From NCBI GenBank assembly GCA_003220685.1, contig QHTE01000044.1, forward strand, positions 62,001-126,000: DNA of 64,000 nt, in the 5' to 3' direction. This document shows, one piece after another, positions 20,057 through 28,789 of the stretch. The notes under the pieces were generated by a model, which saw nothing but the letters and a program-made list of their open reading frames with translations, had not been told where the DNA came from and did no database searches. The translations under genes were made by a program, and so were the position numbers. The DNA is from Candidatus Rokuibacteriota bacterium (GTDB taxonomy: Bacteria; Methylomirabilota; Methylomirabilia; Rokubacteriales; CSP1-6). Numbering within the stretch: the first letter of the stretch is position 1; every line of letters begins with the position of its first letter.

Positions 20057-21346
20057 TTACCAGCAGCGGAGCGAGTCGCGCAGGATCGCGGTGACCTCGG
20101 CGGCGCCGACGGCTCGCGGCGCGCCGCTGAGCAGTCGCGGCTGCTTCAACGTGCCCTCGACCAGCGCGGGAATGTCGCCCTCGCCGTAGCCGAGCGCGGT
20201 GAGACCATTCGGGATGCCGACGTCGCGCATCAGCGCCAGCAGCGCGCCGGGAAGCGCCTCGCTCGCGTCGCGCTCGGAGAGCCCGGTCGTCGAGACGCCC
20301 ATCAATTCCGCCGCGCGCAGGTGCCGCTCCGGCGACGTCGCGTACGTGAAGCGGAACGTGGCCGGCGCCGTCACCACGACTGAGACGCCGTGCGGGACGA
20401 GCGCGTGCGTCGTCCGGTAGCCGCTCGGCACGTAGTCGCGCACGAGGCCGGCGATCGGATAGGCCAGGGCGTGCGGGATGTGCACTCCGGCGTTGCCGAA
20501 GCCCACGCCGGCGTAGTTGGCGGCCAGTGCCAGGTTCACGCGCGCGTCGAGGTCGAGCGGGCTCAGCACCGCGCGCCGCAGATATTTGCCGACGTACTCG
20601 ATCGCCTTCTCGCACCAGATGTCGCTGGCCGGGTTGGCGCCGATGTAGGCGGGGCGGTCGGGCGGATGATGCTTCGCGCGCGCATTGTACGGACGCGTCG
20701 TGTAGGACTCGATCGCGTGCGTCAGGATGTCGCAGCCGGCGGCGGCCGTCACCTCCGGCGGCGCGGTGAGCGTGTTGAGCGGGTCGACGATGCCGAGCGC
20801 CGGACGCAGGAGCCGGTTCGACACGCCGGCCTTCACGTGCTGGGCAAGCACGTGGGTCACCGCCACCGCCGTGGTCTCGCTGCCGGTGCCGGCCGTGGTC
20901 GGCACCGCGATCAGAGGCTTGAGCGGCCCGGGCACGGGGCGGCCGCGTCCCACGGGCTGGTTGATGTAGTCGAGCAGCGGCGCCGGATACGTCGTGAGCA
21001 GATTCACCGCCTTGCACGTGTCGAGCGTGCTGCCGCCGCCGACGGCGATGAGCCCGTCGAGCTCACGCTGACGCGCGTACTCCGCGGCCTCTTCCATCGA
21101 TCGGTCGGTAGGCTCGATCTCGACGCCGTCGTAGACGTCGGCCTTGATGCCTTCCTCTTCGAGAAGCGCGCGCACACGGGCCGGCAGCCCGAGCTCGCCG
21201 ATGTGGCGGTCGGTGACGATCAGCACGCGCTTGAGCCCGAGCCGGCGCGCGTCGTAGGCGATCTCGTCCATCGCGCCGAGCCCGAATTTGATCGGCGAGG
21301 CTTCCATCACGAAGACGGTCTCGGTCGGCAGCGTCACGCCCTTCAT
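20057..21346 (-). CDS. HOT-family iron-containing alcohol dehydrogenase (hydroxyacid-oxoacid transhydrogenase-like)
   Basis: Group III Fe-dependent dehydrogenase of 429 aa. It has GGGSTLDTCKAVN and PTTAGTGSETT for the nucleotide, and metal ligands in TAAAGCDILTHAIESY and HIPHALAYPI. The segment RPAYIGANPASDIWCEKA and GFGNAGVHIPHALAYP is typical of HOT (ADHFE1-like) enzymes, which couple 4-hydroxybutyrate oxidation to 2-oxoglutarate reduction. The start MKGVTLPTE at 21346 is supported by GAGGG; a start at 21361 is possible. A much longer antisense-type extension of the frame is an artefact of GC content. Activity could also be simple alcohol oxidation. Confidence 0.88.
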   Translation of the reverse strand: MKGVTLPTETVFVMEASPIKFGLGAMDEIAYDARRLGLKRVLIVTDRHIGELGLPARVRALLEEEGIKADVYDGVEIEPTDRSMEEAAEYARQRELDGLIAVGGGSTLDTCKAVNLLTTYPAPLLDYINQPVGRGRPVPGPLKPLIAVPTTAGTGSETTAVAVTHVLAQHVKAGVSNRLLRPALGIVDPLNTLTAPPEVTAAAGCDILTHAIESYTTRPYNARAKHHPPDRPAYIGANPASDIWCEKAIEYVGKYLRRAVLSPLDLDARVNLALAANYAGVGFGNAGVHIPHALAYPIAGLVRDYVPSGYRTTHALVPHGVSVVVTAPATFRFTYATSPERHLRAAELMGVSTTGLSERDASEALPGALLALMRDVGIPNGLTALGYGEGDIPALVEGTLKQPRLLSGAPRAVGAAEVTAILRDSLRCW

Positions 21347-21369
21347 CGGTCCCTCTTTCATAACGGCTC

Positions 21370-21411
21370 GGCCGGCGGGGCCCCAGCCCCGCGACGGCTT
21401 GCGCCGCCTCC
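21370..21411 (+). repeat. GC-rich hairpin repeat, copy 2
   Basis: The GGCCG + GCGGGGC-CCCA-GCCCCGC core is intact but the outer right arm ends CGGCT. It lies between the divergent HOT gene (24 bases away) and the MFS gene (29 bases away). Confidence 0.75.
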
Positions 21412-21424
21412 ACCCTGTGCCCGG

Positions 21425-21432
21425 ATTATAAT
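21425..21432. promoter_or_regulatory. palindromic -10 element ATTATAAT shared by divergent genes
   Basis: TATAAT is present on both strands (21427-21432 plus; 21430-21425 minus). On the plus strand it ends seven bases before GTG 21440, so the MFS transcript is probably leaderless. No clear -35 is seen in either direction. Confidence 0.5.
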
Positions 21433-21439
21433 CGTCCCG

Positions 21440-22708
21440 GTGAGTCGATCGTCGCTCCCCGCCCCTGGCCCCCCGCCGGGCACGAAGTTCGGGGCGCTTC
21501 ACCACCGCGACTACCGCCGCTACTTCCTTCTCGTGCTCCTCAGCGCGACCGCCGACAACATCGAGCACGTGATCAGCTACTGGGTGATCTTCCAGGCTTT
21601 TCATTCGCCCGGGTTGGCCGGATTCGCCGTCATCAGCCACTGGGTGCCGTTCCTGCTCTTCTCGGTGTACGCGGGCGCACTGGCCGATCGCTTCGACTGC
21701 CGCAAGCTCATCCAGATCTCGCAGGGGCTGTTCGCGCTCGCCTCGCTCGCGTGGGCGGTGCTGTTTCTGACCGGCGCCTTGAGGGTCTGGCACGCGGCGT
21801 TGATCTTGTTGATTCACGGCGCCGCCGGTGTGATCGGCCTGCCCGCATCGCAGCTGATCGTCTACGACATCGTGGGACCGGAGCGGCTGCCGAGCGCGAT
21901 CCGGCTCAATGCCACGAGTCGCTACCTGGCGATCCTGTTCGGCCCGGCGGTCGGCGGCGGGCTCATGCTCCTGCTCGGCCCGGGCTTCGGGCTGCTCGCC
22001 AACATCGCCATCTACGCTCCGTTCACGCTCTACCTGTTGTGGATGCCCTATACGGGTCACCGGCGCGACACGGGCGGGCGGCGCTCGACTCGCTTCGGCA
22101 TCGCCGAGATCCGCCGGCTGCTGTCCCAGGCGCGCTCCGATCCGCGGCTGCTCACCATGATCCTGCTCGGCGGGACCACGTCGTTCCTCGTGGGCAACGC
22201 GTTCCAGGCGCAGATGCCGGAGTACGCACACCATCTCGGCGCCGACGAGGCCGGCGCCTGGTACAGCGTGCTGCTCGCCGCCAACGCCGTCGGCGCCATC
22301 ATCGGCGCGGTGCTCCTGGAGAGCTCCCCCCTCGTCCCGCTCAGCGCGCGGACCGCGATCGGATGCGCGGTCGCGTGGGGGGTGCTGATGGCGCTGTTTC
22401 CGGCGGCGCAGAGCTACCCGGCAGCCGTGACGCTGCTCGTGCTGGCCGGCATCTTCAACGTCGCCTTCACGTCGATGGCCCAGACGATCGTGCAGTTGCT
22501 GGCCCCGCCCCACCTCCGGGGCGGCATGGTCGGCCTCTTCAACACGTCGATGCTGGGGCTCCGCGCGGGCAGCGGTCTGACGATCGGCGTGCTCGGCGCC
22601 CTGATCGGCGTGCAGTGGTCGCTGACGGTCAGCTCGGCGGCCGTCGTCCTGGTCGCCTTCGCCCTCCTCGCGTTCGAAGCCCGCGCCTGGACTCGGCTAG
22701 CGGGCTAA
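21440..22708 (+). CDS. MFS transporter
   Basis: Major facilitator superfamily permease of 422 aa with about twelve hydrophobic segments. The loop 2-3 motif is recognisable (GALADRFDCRKLIQ), as is the membrane-rich second half (GGTTSFLVGNAFQAQMPEYA; IFNVAFTSMAQTIVQLL). The pattern is nearest the EntS/multidrug exporter group. GTG 21440 lacks a Shine-Dalgarno and lies directly after a perfect -10 element. It is convergent with the DinB gene, from which it is separated by a strong two-tier hairpin. The substrate is unknown. Confidence 0.88.
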   Translation: MSRSSLPAPGPPPGTKFGALHHRDYRRYFLLVLLSATADNIEHVISYWVIFQAFHSPGLAGFAVISHWVPFLLFSVYAGALADRFDCRKLIQISQGLFALASLAWAVLFLTGALRVWHAALILLIHGAAGVIGLPASQLIVYDIVGPERLPSAIRLNATSRYLAILFGPAVGGGLMLLLGPGFGLLANIAIYAPFTLYLLWMPYTGHRRDTGGRRSTRFGIAEIRRLLSQARSDPRLLTMILLGGTTSFLVGNAFQAQMPEYAHHLGADEAGAWYSVLLAANAVGAIIGAVLLESSPLVPLSARTAIGCAVAWGVLMALFPAAQSYPAAVTLLVLAGIFNVAFTSMAQTIVQLLAPPHLRGGMVGLFNTSMLGLRAGSGLTIGVLGALIGVQWSLTVSSAAVVLVAFALLAFEARAWTRLAG

Positions 22709-22771
22709 CAGGCTGCCGAGAAGGGTGCAGATGGAGGGGCCCGTCGAGGGCCCCTCCGAACCGGCAGCCTG
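22709..22771. terminator. two-tier bidirectional terminator
   Basis: Outer arms CAGGCTGCCG/CGGCAGCCTG (22709-22718, 22762-22771) enclose inner arms GGAGGGGCCC/GGGCCCCTCC (22733-22742, 22748-22757). All 20 pairs are perfect. It fills the gap between the convergent MFS and DinB genes. Confidence 0.75.
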
Positions 22772-22772
22772 C

Positions 22773-23252
22773 CTACACGTTCGTGGTGGCTCGAATACTC
22801 TTCAAATGCTCGTCGATGTGATTGAGCAGGATGCCGCCGATCACCTGCTCGACGGACATCGACGGCATGCCGGCCAGGACCGTGCCGCTCTTGCCGAGAT
22901 CGGCGTCGCTCAGCCCGCGCACGACCGCGGCGGCCGCCGTCGCGCTCTTCTTGTGCAGCGCGATCGTCTCGGCCTTGGTGGCGCCGGCGTGCTCCTGGGC
23001 GTGCTTCGCGTTCATGTCGTGCAGCATCTGCATCGTGAAGTTCCCCATCGACTGCCCGGCAGCGACGGCCTTGATGATCCCGGCGATGCCCTCGTGCGCG
23101 CCGGCCAGATGATGGGCGACCACGCCGACCGTCCATTTCTCCGACGAGGTCGTTTTCTTCCAGTCGGCGTCGCTCAGGCGCTCGAGCACTCCGGTCGCTT
23201 CCTGCACCTTCGCCTCGAACTGTTTCGCCAGCGCATCGGCCTTGGCTGCCAT
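22773..23252 (-). CDS. DinB-family four-helix protein
   Basis: Cytoplasmic protein of 159 aa with the DinB/YfiT-like fold. Histidines likely to bind metal are in VVAHHLAGAHEG and LLNHIDEHLKSI. Relatives act in thiol-dependent transferase or stress functions, but this branch is uncharacterised. The start is set by AAGGAGGA seven bases before ATG 23252. The frame extends far upstream only through repeat sequence. Confidence 0.82.
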   Translation of the reverse strand: MAAKADALAKQFEAKVQEATGVLERLSDADWKKTTSSEKWTVGVVAHHLAGAHEGIAGIIKAVAAGQSMGNFTMQMLHDMNAKHAQEHAGATKAETIALHKKSATAAAAVVRGLSDADLGKSGTVLAGMPSMSVEQVIGGILLNHIDEHLKSIRATTNV

Positions 23253-23351
23253 GGGGTCCTCCTTGGTGAGGGGTGCGCGGTTCCGCGTGGACACCCAGAT
23301 GATAACGCCGCGTTCAAAGCTGCGGTACCGCTGCGGACCATCAATTGCACG

Positions 23352-23409
23352 GGCGCCTCGGCCGGCGGGGCCCCAGCCCCGCGACGGCCTGCGGCGCCGC
23401 CAACCTTTC
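23352..23409 (+). repeat. GC-rich hairpin repeat, copy 3 (tandem, first unit)
   Basis: 58-bp unit from GGCGCCTCGGCC to CCAACCTTTC, with the full hairpin GGCCG-GCGGGGC-CCCA-GCCCCGC-GA-CGGCC and a GGCGCC-containing right flank. It is followed after five bases by a second identical unit. The 354-base gap 23253-23606, between the divergent DinB and binding-protein genes, otherwise shows no gene. Confidence 0.85.
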
Positions 23410-23414
23410 ATACC

Positions 23415-23472
23415 GGCGCCTCGGCCGGCGGGGCCCCAGCCCCGCGACGGCCTGCGGCGCCGCCAACCTTTC
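23415..23472 (+). repeat. GC-rich hairpin repeat, copy 4 (tandem, second unit)
   Basis: Identical over 58 bases to 23352-23409, which points to recent tandem duplication. Only two units are present and there is no unique spacer, so this is not a CRISPR. Confidence 0.85.
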
Positions 23473-23606
23473 GACGCGTGCTTGACAGGACTCGGCTGCT
23501 CCACGATCTTCTCTTGGGTCCACCTCCCTCCATGCTGGATGTGCGTGCTGCAGTCGCGGCGCTGGCCCGCCGGCCGAGCCGCGCCGGGAAATAGAGGAGA
23601 GCGGCG

Positions 23607-24839
23607 ATGGGACATCGGGCATTTCGCGTGGCCGCGCTCGGGCTGGCGCTCGCGCTCGTCGGCGGGGGCGTCGGGAGCCAGGAGCGAGATCCGGTCAAGA
23701 TCGGCCTCATCTACACGAATACCGGACCGCTCGCGCAGCTCGGGATCGACATGCGCGACGGGAACCTCCTCTACTGGAGTCAGGCCGGGAGCCGCGCGGG
23801 CGGACGGCGGGTCGAGCTCCTCACCGAGAGCACGGGCAGCAACAAGCCGGACGAGGGCCTGACGAAGGCGCGCAAGCTCGTGGAGCGCGACCACGTGCAG
23901 ATTCTCACCGGGGTCATCGAGACGCCCGTCGCGTACGCGCTGGCCGGCTATGTCAATGACAAGAAGGTCCCGCTGATGATCAACATCGCGGGAGCCGACG
24001 GGCTCAGCCAGAAGCAGCGCAGCGACTACGTGTTCCGCTCGTCGTTCTCCAACAGCCAGGCCTCGCACCCGCTCGGCGAGTGGGCGTACCGGCAGGGCTA
24101 CCGCAAGATGGTGCTGCTCGCCTCCGATTTCGCCGCCGGACACGAGCACATCGGCGGCGTCGCGCGAACCTTCGTCGCCGCCGGCGGGCAGATCATCCAG
24201 GAGATCTATACGCCGCTGGGGGCGCCCGACTTCGCGCCGTATCTGGCGCAAATCCGGCGCGATGCCGACGTCGTGGCAGTCGCGATCTTCGGCGCCGACG
24301 CGCTGCGCGTCGTCACCCAGTACGCGGAATTCGGGCTCAAGGGCAAGATCGCGATGATCGGCAAGGGTGGCCTGACCGACGAGGCGTTCCTGGACAAGAT
24401 GGGGGATGCCGCGCTCGGCGTCGTCGTCGCATTCAACTGGAGCGCGGCGCTGGACACGCCGGAGAACCGGCGCTTTCGAGAATCGTTCGAGAGCAAGTAC
24501 AAACGTCCGGTCAGCCTGACCGCCGAGTCGGGATACGTGGGCGCGCAGATGCTCGCCCGGGCACTCGAGAGCACCAAGGGCAACGTCGAGAGCCCCGACA
24601 CATTCCTGGCCGCGCTCCGGGGGGTCGAGGTCGATGCGCCGCGTGGGAAGGTGAGGCTCGACAGCTTTCACAATCCTCTCCAGACGGTCTACGTCCTCAA
24701 GACCGAACGGAAGGACGGGGTGCTCCAGAACACCCCGATCGCGTCGTACCCGAATACGAGCCAGTTCTGGACCTGGACTCCGGACGCATTCATGGCCATG
24801 CCGTCCTATGTCGAGCTGAAGGGCAAATGGGCCAAGTGA
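23607..24839 (+). CDS. branched-chain amino acid-type ABC substrate-binding protein (LivK-like)
   Basis: Periplasmic type I binding protein of 410 aa. The signal peptide ends near residue 26 (GGVGSQ). The mature domain starts with VKIGLIYTNTGPLAQLGID, and VSLTAESGYVGAQMLARALE marks the family. GAGGAGAG precedes ATG 23607. It is the first gene of an operon running through two flavin oxidoreductases to livHMGF, so this importer probably takes up an organic or aromatic acid that the oxidoreductases act on (inference). Confidence 0.92.
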   Translation: MGHRAFRVAALGLALALVGGGVGSQERDPVKIGLIYTNTGPLAQLGIDMRDGNLLYWSQAGSRAGGRRVELLTESTGSNKPDEGLTKARKLVERDHVQILTGVIETPVAYALAGYVNDKKVPLMINIAGADGLSQKQRSDYVFRSSFSNSQASHPLGEWAYRQGYRKMVLLASDFAAGHEHIGGVARTFVAAGGQIIQEIYTPLGAPDFAPYLAQIRRDADVVAVAIFGADALRVVTQYAEFGLKGKIAMIGKGGLTDEAFLDKMGDAALGVVVAFNWSAALDTPENRRFRESFESKYKRPVSLTAESGYVGAQMLARALESTKGNVESPDTFLAALRGVEVDAPRGKVRLDSFHNPLQTVYVLKTERKDGVLQNTPIASYPNTSQFWTWTPDAFMAMPSYVELKGKWAK

Positions 24840-24882
24840 CGGGCTCGTTGTCAACGGCGACGCGCTGGGCGATAGTGCGACC

Positions 24883-25884
24883 GTGAAATTCGGGGCCGGC
24901 TTCTGGGGACCGTTTCCGCTCGGGCGGTACGTCGAGTATGCCGTCGCCGCCGAGCGCCTGGGCTTCGACTCGGTCTGGATCGGCGATACCCAGCTCCTGA
25001 CCCCCGATCTCTACTCGGCGATGGCCCTGTGCGCCAACGCCACCTCGCGCATCAAGATCGGAAGCGGCGTCACCAACACCGTGACGCGCGACCTCACCGT
25101 GACGGCCGGTGGCGCTCTGGCCCTCAGCGAGTTCAGCGGCGGCCGCTGCCTGCTGGGCGTCGGCGTCGGCGGCTCTGCGGTGAGCACGGTCGGGCTCGGC
25201 GCCGACGGCGCCGCGGACTTTCGTCGCAAGCTCGCCCTGATCAAGGCGCTCGTGGCCGGCGACTCGGCGATGGTGAACGGCATCGAGGTACGAGGAAAGA
25301 TCCGGGCGCCTCGCGTGCCGGTCTACGCCGCCAGCTCGAGTCCTCGGGTGCTGGCGATCGCCGGCGAGCTGGCGGACGGCGTCATCCTCAACGTGGGCGT
25401 CGCGCCGGAGCTGGTGCGAGAAGCCCTCGATCATGTGTACGAAGGCGCGCGCCGGTCAGGCCGGGACCCGAAGTCGCTGGACGTGGTCGTGATCGCGGGC
25501 TCGGCCATCGGCCCCGATGGGGCGAGGGCCGTCGACGAAGCGCGCGCGTGGGCCGCCATCACTCTGACGCGTGTCGGCGCCTGGATGGCCGGCGGCGGAG
25601 ACGAGACGCGCGCGTTGGGCGCGGCGATTCGCGCGCGCTACCGCTGGGATGAACACATCAGCGCGGGCGCCGCCCACGCGCGCGCGATCCCGGACGAGAC
25701 CGCCCGGCGATTCGTGCTCGCCGGAACGGCCGCCGAGGTGGCGCAGACGGTCCGGCGACTCGCCGAGTGCGGCGTGACGCACGTTGTCGCCCTCCTCATG
25801 GGATCGAACATCGCGGGTACGCTCGAGGCCTGGAGCCGCGAGATCCTGCCCGCCTGGCGCACGCCCTCGATGGCAGGGAGATGA
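24883..25884 (+). CDS. LLM class flavin-dependent oxidoreductase
   Basis: Luciferase-like TIM-barrel enzyme of 333 aa using FMN or F420, of the methylene-tetrahydromethanopterin-reductase-like type (MKFGAGFWGPFPLGRYVEYA; LGFDSVWIGDTQLL; VGVGGSAVSTVGLGAD; PRVPVYAASSSPRVL). GTG 24883 has no ribosome site; GATAGT ends seven bases before it, so a secondary leaderless start is possible. Otherwise it is the second gene of the importer operon. It overlaps or abuts the next gene. The substrate is unknown. Confidence 0.87.
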   Translation: MKFGAGFWGPFPLGRYVEYAVAAERLGFDSVWIGDTQLLTPDLYSAMALCANATSRIKIGSGVTNTVTRDLTVTAGGALALSEFSGGRCLLGVGVGGSAVSTVGLGADGAADFRRKLALIKALVAGDSAMVNGIEVRGKIRAPRVPVYAASSSPRVLAIAGELADGVILNVGVAPELVREALDHVYEGARRSGRDPKSLDVVVIAGSAIGPDGARAVDEARAWAAITLTRVGAWMAGGGDETRALGAAIRARYRWDEHISAGAAHARAIPDETARRFVLAGTAAEVAQTVRRLAECGVTHVVALLMGSNIAGTLEAWSREILPAWRTPSMAGR

Positions 25885-25886
25885 GG

Positions 25887-26996
25887 ATGCAGGTCTACGC
25901 GTTCGATCTGATGCCATGGCCGCATCTCGCGGAGCCCTCCTACTACCCCGACTCGAACCGGCTCTACGATCCGGCGCTCGGCCGGCAGGTCTACGACGAG
26001 CACTTCCGGCAGATGGAGCTCTACGAAGAGCTCGGCTACGACGCGATCTGCATCAACGAGCACCACGCCAAGCCGTACGGCTTGATGCCCTCGCCCAACC
26101 TGGTCGCCGCCGTCCTCACGCAGCGCACCAAGAAGATCAAGATCGGCATCTTCGGCAATCTGCCCGCGCTGCACGCGCATCCGGTGCGGCTCGCCGAGGA
26201 AGTCGCGATGCTCGACGTCATGTCCGGCGGCCGCGTCATCTCGGGCTTCGTCCGGGGCGTGCCGCAGGAGTTTCTCGCCTACAGCCTGCCGCTCGCCGAC
26301 GCGCGGCCCCGCATGACCGAGGCGTGGGACCTCGTAGTCAAGGCGTGGACCGAGCGGGAGCCGTTCGCGTGGCGTGGAAAATACTTCAGCTACGAGCGCG
26401 TCTCGATCTGGCCACGGCCGCTCCAGCAGCCACACCCGCCGATCCTGTTGCCCGCCGACAGCGACGAAGGGCTCGAGATCGCGGCCAGCCGCCGGGTGCC
26501 GACCGGCTCGGCGTATCGCTCGGTCGGCCGGGTGCGCGCCGTCTTCGACCGCTATCGCGAGCTGGCGCGAAAGCACGGATGGACCCCCGGGCCCGAGCAC
26601 TGCCACCTGGTGCGACACGTGTACGTCGGCGAGACGAACGCGCGGGCCCGCGAGGAGGCCGAGCCGCACCTCGACTACTTCTGGCAGAAGCTCCTGAGCT
26701 ATCACCGCGGCTCCATGGCGCTGATGGGGCAGTCGCCGCCGGCGCGGCCGGCTCGCGTCGAGCGGGCCGAAGACCTGCCGCTCTACGAGTTCGACTTCGA
26801 TCTGTGCCAGAAGGAGGGATTGTCGATCGTGGGCGATCCGGACTACGTCGTCCGCGAGATCCAGGCCCAGACGCGGGCGCTCGGTGTCGGCGTCCTGGTC
26901 GGGCTCTTCCAGTTCGGCTCGATGCCGCACGCGCTGGCCGTGAAGAACATCCGGCTCTTCGGCGAAAAGGTCCTGCCCGTGCTCAGGCGCGGCTGA
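25887..26996 (+). CDS. LLM class flavin-dependent oxidoreductase
   Basis: Bacterial-luciferase-like monooxygenase of 369 aa. Family features are YDAICINEHHAKPYGLMPSPNL, KIKIGIFGNLPALHAHPVRLAEE and the PADSDEGLEIA barrel segment. AGGGAG lies six bases before ATG 25887; ATG 25881 overlaps the upstream stop and is less likely. It closely resembles in architecture the protein at 38038-39216. Its place between the binding protein and the permeases suggests it works on the imported compound. Confidence 0.88.
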   Translation: MQVYAFDLMPWPHLAEPSYYPDSNRLYDPALGRQVYDEHFRQMELYEELGYDAICINEHHAKPYGLMPSPNLVAAVLTQRTKKIKIGIFGNLPALHAHPVRLAEEVAMLDVMSGGRVISGFVRGVPQEFLAYSLPLADARPRMTEAWDLVVKAWTEREPFAWRGKYFSYERVSIWPRPLQQPHPPILLPADSDEGLEIAASRRVPTGSAYRSVGRVRAVFDRYRELARKHGWTPGPEHCHLVRHVYVGETNARAREEAEPHLDYFWQKLLSYHRGSMALMGQSPPARPARVERAEDLPLYEFDFDLCQKEGLSIVGDPDYVVREIQAQTRALGVGVLVGLFQFGSMPHALAVKNIRLFGEKVLPVLRRG

Positions 26997-27002
26997 GCGA
27001 CC

Positions 27003-27857
27003 GTGACGTTCTGGGTGACGCAGGCGCTGAACGGGATCTCGTTCGGCATGCTGCTGTTTCTGCTCGCGGCCGGGCTCTCGCTGATCTACGGCCTCATGCG
27101 CATGCTGAACCTGGCGCACGGCTCCTATTACATCCTCGGCGGCTACGTCGGGCTCGCGGCCGTTCGCGTGACCGGCAGCTTCGTGCTCGCCGCGGTGGCC
27201 GCGACCGCCACCGTCACCCTGGTCGGCATCGTGATGGAGCGCTTCTTCCTGCGCCGCTTCCCGGAGCAGGAGCTGCCGCAGGCGCTGCTGACGTTCGGAT
27301 TCCTGCTCATCTTCGCCGACCTCTCGCTCTGGCTCTGGGGCGGCACGCCGCAGACCTTGCCGAAGCCCGAGATCTTCGAGCGCTCGATCCGGATCGGCGC
27401 GATCGTCTTTCCGACCTATCGCCTCTTCGTCATCGCGATCGGGCTCGTCGTGGGGCTCGGGCTCTGGTGGCTCCAGGAGGGCACGCGCCTGGGCGCCATG
27501 ATCCGCGCCGGCGTGGACGACGCCGAGATGGCGCGCGCCACGGGCGTGAACGTCGGGCTCCTGTCCACCGCGGTGTTCGCGTTCGGCGCGTTCCTGGCCG
27601 GGCTCGGCGGCATCATCGGCGGGCCCTTCGTCGGCGTCTATCCGGGCGCCGACTTCGAGATCCTCGAGATGGCGCTGGTCGTCGTCATCATCGGCGGGCT
27701 CGGCAGCCTCAAGGGCGCCTTCGTCGGCGGCCTCGTGGTCGGCCTCCTCGACAACTTCGGCAAGGCGTTGTTTCCCGAGCTCGCGCTGTTCACGGTGTTC
27801 GCGCCGATGGCCGTCATCCTCGCGCTGCGGCCCACGGGTCTGTTCGGGGCGCGGTGA
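27003..27857 (+). CDS. livH: branched-chain amino acid ABC permease LivH
   Basis: Inner-membrane permease of 284 aa with about eight helices. It opens QALNGISFGMLLFLLAAGLSLIYGLM and carries the NLAHGSYYILGGYV family motif and the ATPase-contact loop ARATGVNVGLLSTAVFAFGAFLAGLGG. GTG 27003 lies six bases after the upstream stop. Its GTGA end overlaps livM. It forms the channel with LivM. Confidence 0.93.
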   Translation: MTFWVTQALNGISFGMLLFLLAAGLSLIYGLMRMLNLAHGSYYILGGYVGLAAVRVTGSFVLAAVAATATVTLVGIVMERFFLRRFPEQELPQALLTFGFLLIFADLSLWLWGGTPQTLPKPEIFERSIRIGAIVFPTYRLFVIAIGLVVGLGLWWLQEGTRLGAMIRAGVDDAEMARATGVNVGLLSTAVFAFGAFLAGLGGIIGGPFVGVYPGADFEILEMALVVVIIGGLGSLKGAFVGGLVVGLLDNFGKALFPELALFTVFAPMAVILALRPTGLFGAR

Positions 27858-28789
27858 AAGCTCTCGTCGCGGGTGGCGCGGTGGCGCTCGTGCTTCTCGT
27901 CGCGCTGCCCGCGGTCCTGTCGTCCTACCAGCTGAGCCTGCTGACGAAGATGCTCATCTTCGGCATCTTCGCGATGAGCCTCGACCTCCTGCTCGGCTAC
28001 GCGGGGCTGCCCTCGCTCGGCCACGCCGCCTACTTCGGCGTGGCCGCGTACACGGTCGGCCTCCTGGCGCTCCGGGTCGCCAACAACTTCTGGATCGATT
28101 TCCCCGCCGGGCTCCTCATGGCGGCTGGCATGAGCGCGCTCTTCGGGCTCTTCGCGCTCCGGACTCGCGGGAGCTATTTCCTGATGATCACGCTCGCACT
28201 CGGTCAGGTCCTCTGGGGCATCGCCTTCGGGTGGCGCTCGCTCACCGGCGGCGACGACGGGCTGCCAAGCGTGCCGCGGCCCCGCCTGCCGCTGCCGTGG
28301 TCGCTGACCGACGGCGTGCCGTTCTATTATTTCGTGCTGTTCTTCTTCGCGCTGGCGGTCGGCGCGCTCGCGGTAATCGCGAGCTCGCCCTTCGGGCGAG
28401 CCCTCGTCGGGATCCGCGAGAGCGAGCGGCGGATGGAGGTACTCGGCTACGACGTGTGGCGCTACAAGTACGTCGCCTTCATCCTGGCCGGGCTCTTCGC
28501 CGGCCTCGCCGGCACTCTCTTCGTCTACTTCAACGGCTTCGTGAGCCCGAGCTACCTCAACATCGTCTTCTCGGCCTCCGCGCTGCTCATGGTCATCCTC
28601 GGCGGCGCCGGCACCTTGCTCGGCCCCGCGCTCGGCGCGGCCGTCATCGTGGGGCTCGAGAACTTCATCAGCGGGTACATGGAGCGCTGGGTGCTCGTGC
28701 TCGGCGTCATCTACGTGCTCGTCACCCTCTTCGCGCCGAGCGGACTCGTGGGTCTCGCGCGCCAGCGGATGAGGAGCTCGGGGTCATGA
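27854..28789 (+). CDS. livM: branched-chain amino acid ABC permease LivM
   Basis: Second permease subunit, 311 aa. Typical segments are FAMSLDLLLGYAGLPSLGHAAYFG, LRTRGSYFLMITLALGQ and ESERRMEVLGYDVWRYKYVAF, followed by FSASALLMVILGGAGTLLGP. The GTG start overlaps the livH stop (GTGA at 27854-27857), and its stop overlaps livG. Confidence 0.93.
   Translation: MKALVAGGAVALVLLVALPAVLSSYQLSLLTKMLIFGIFAMSLDLLLGYAGLPSLGHAAYFGVAAYTVGLLALRVANNFWIDFPAGLLMAAGMSALFGLFALRTRGSYFLMITLALGQVLWGIAFGWRSLTGGDDGLPSVPRPRLPLPWSLTDGVPFYYFVLFFFALAVGALAVIASSPFGRALVGIRESERRMEVLGYDVWRYKYVAFILAGLFAGLAGTLFVYFNGFVSPSYLNIVFSASALLMVILGGAGTLLGPALGAAVIVGLENFISGYMERWVLVLGVIYVLVTLFAPSGLVGLARQRMRSSGS

Noticed and set aside
20057-22513. 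An 818-residue minus-strand frame as a fusion upstream of the HOT-family enzyme.
   Set aside because: The upstream 388 residues are Arg/Gln/His-rich, cross the repeat element and lie antisense to the MFS gene; the enzyme has its own start and ribosome site.
23352-23472. CRISPR array.
   Set aside because: Only two identical 58-bp units with a five-base gap, no spacers and no cas genes.
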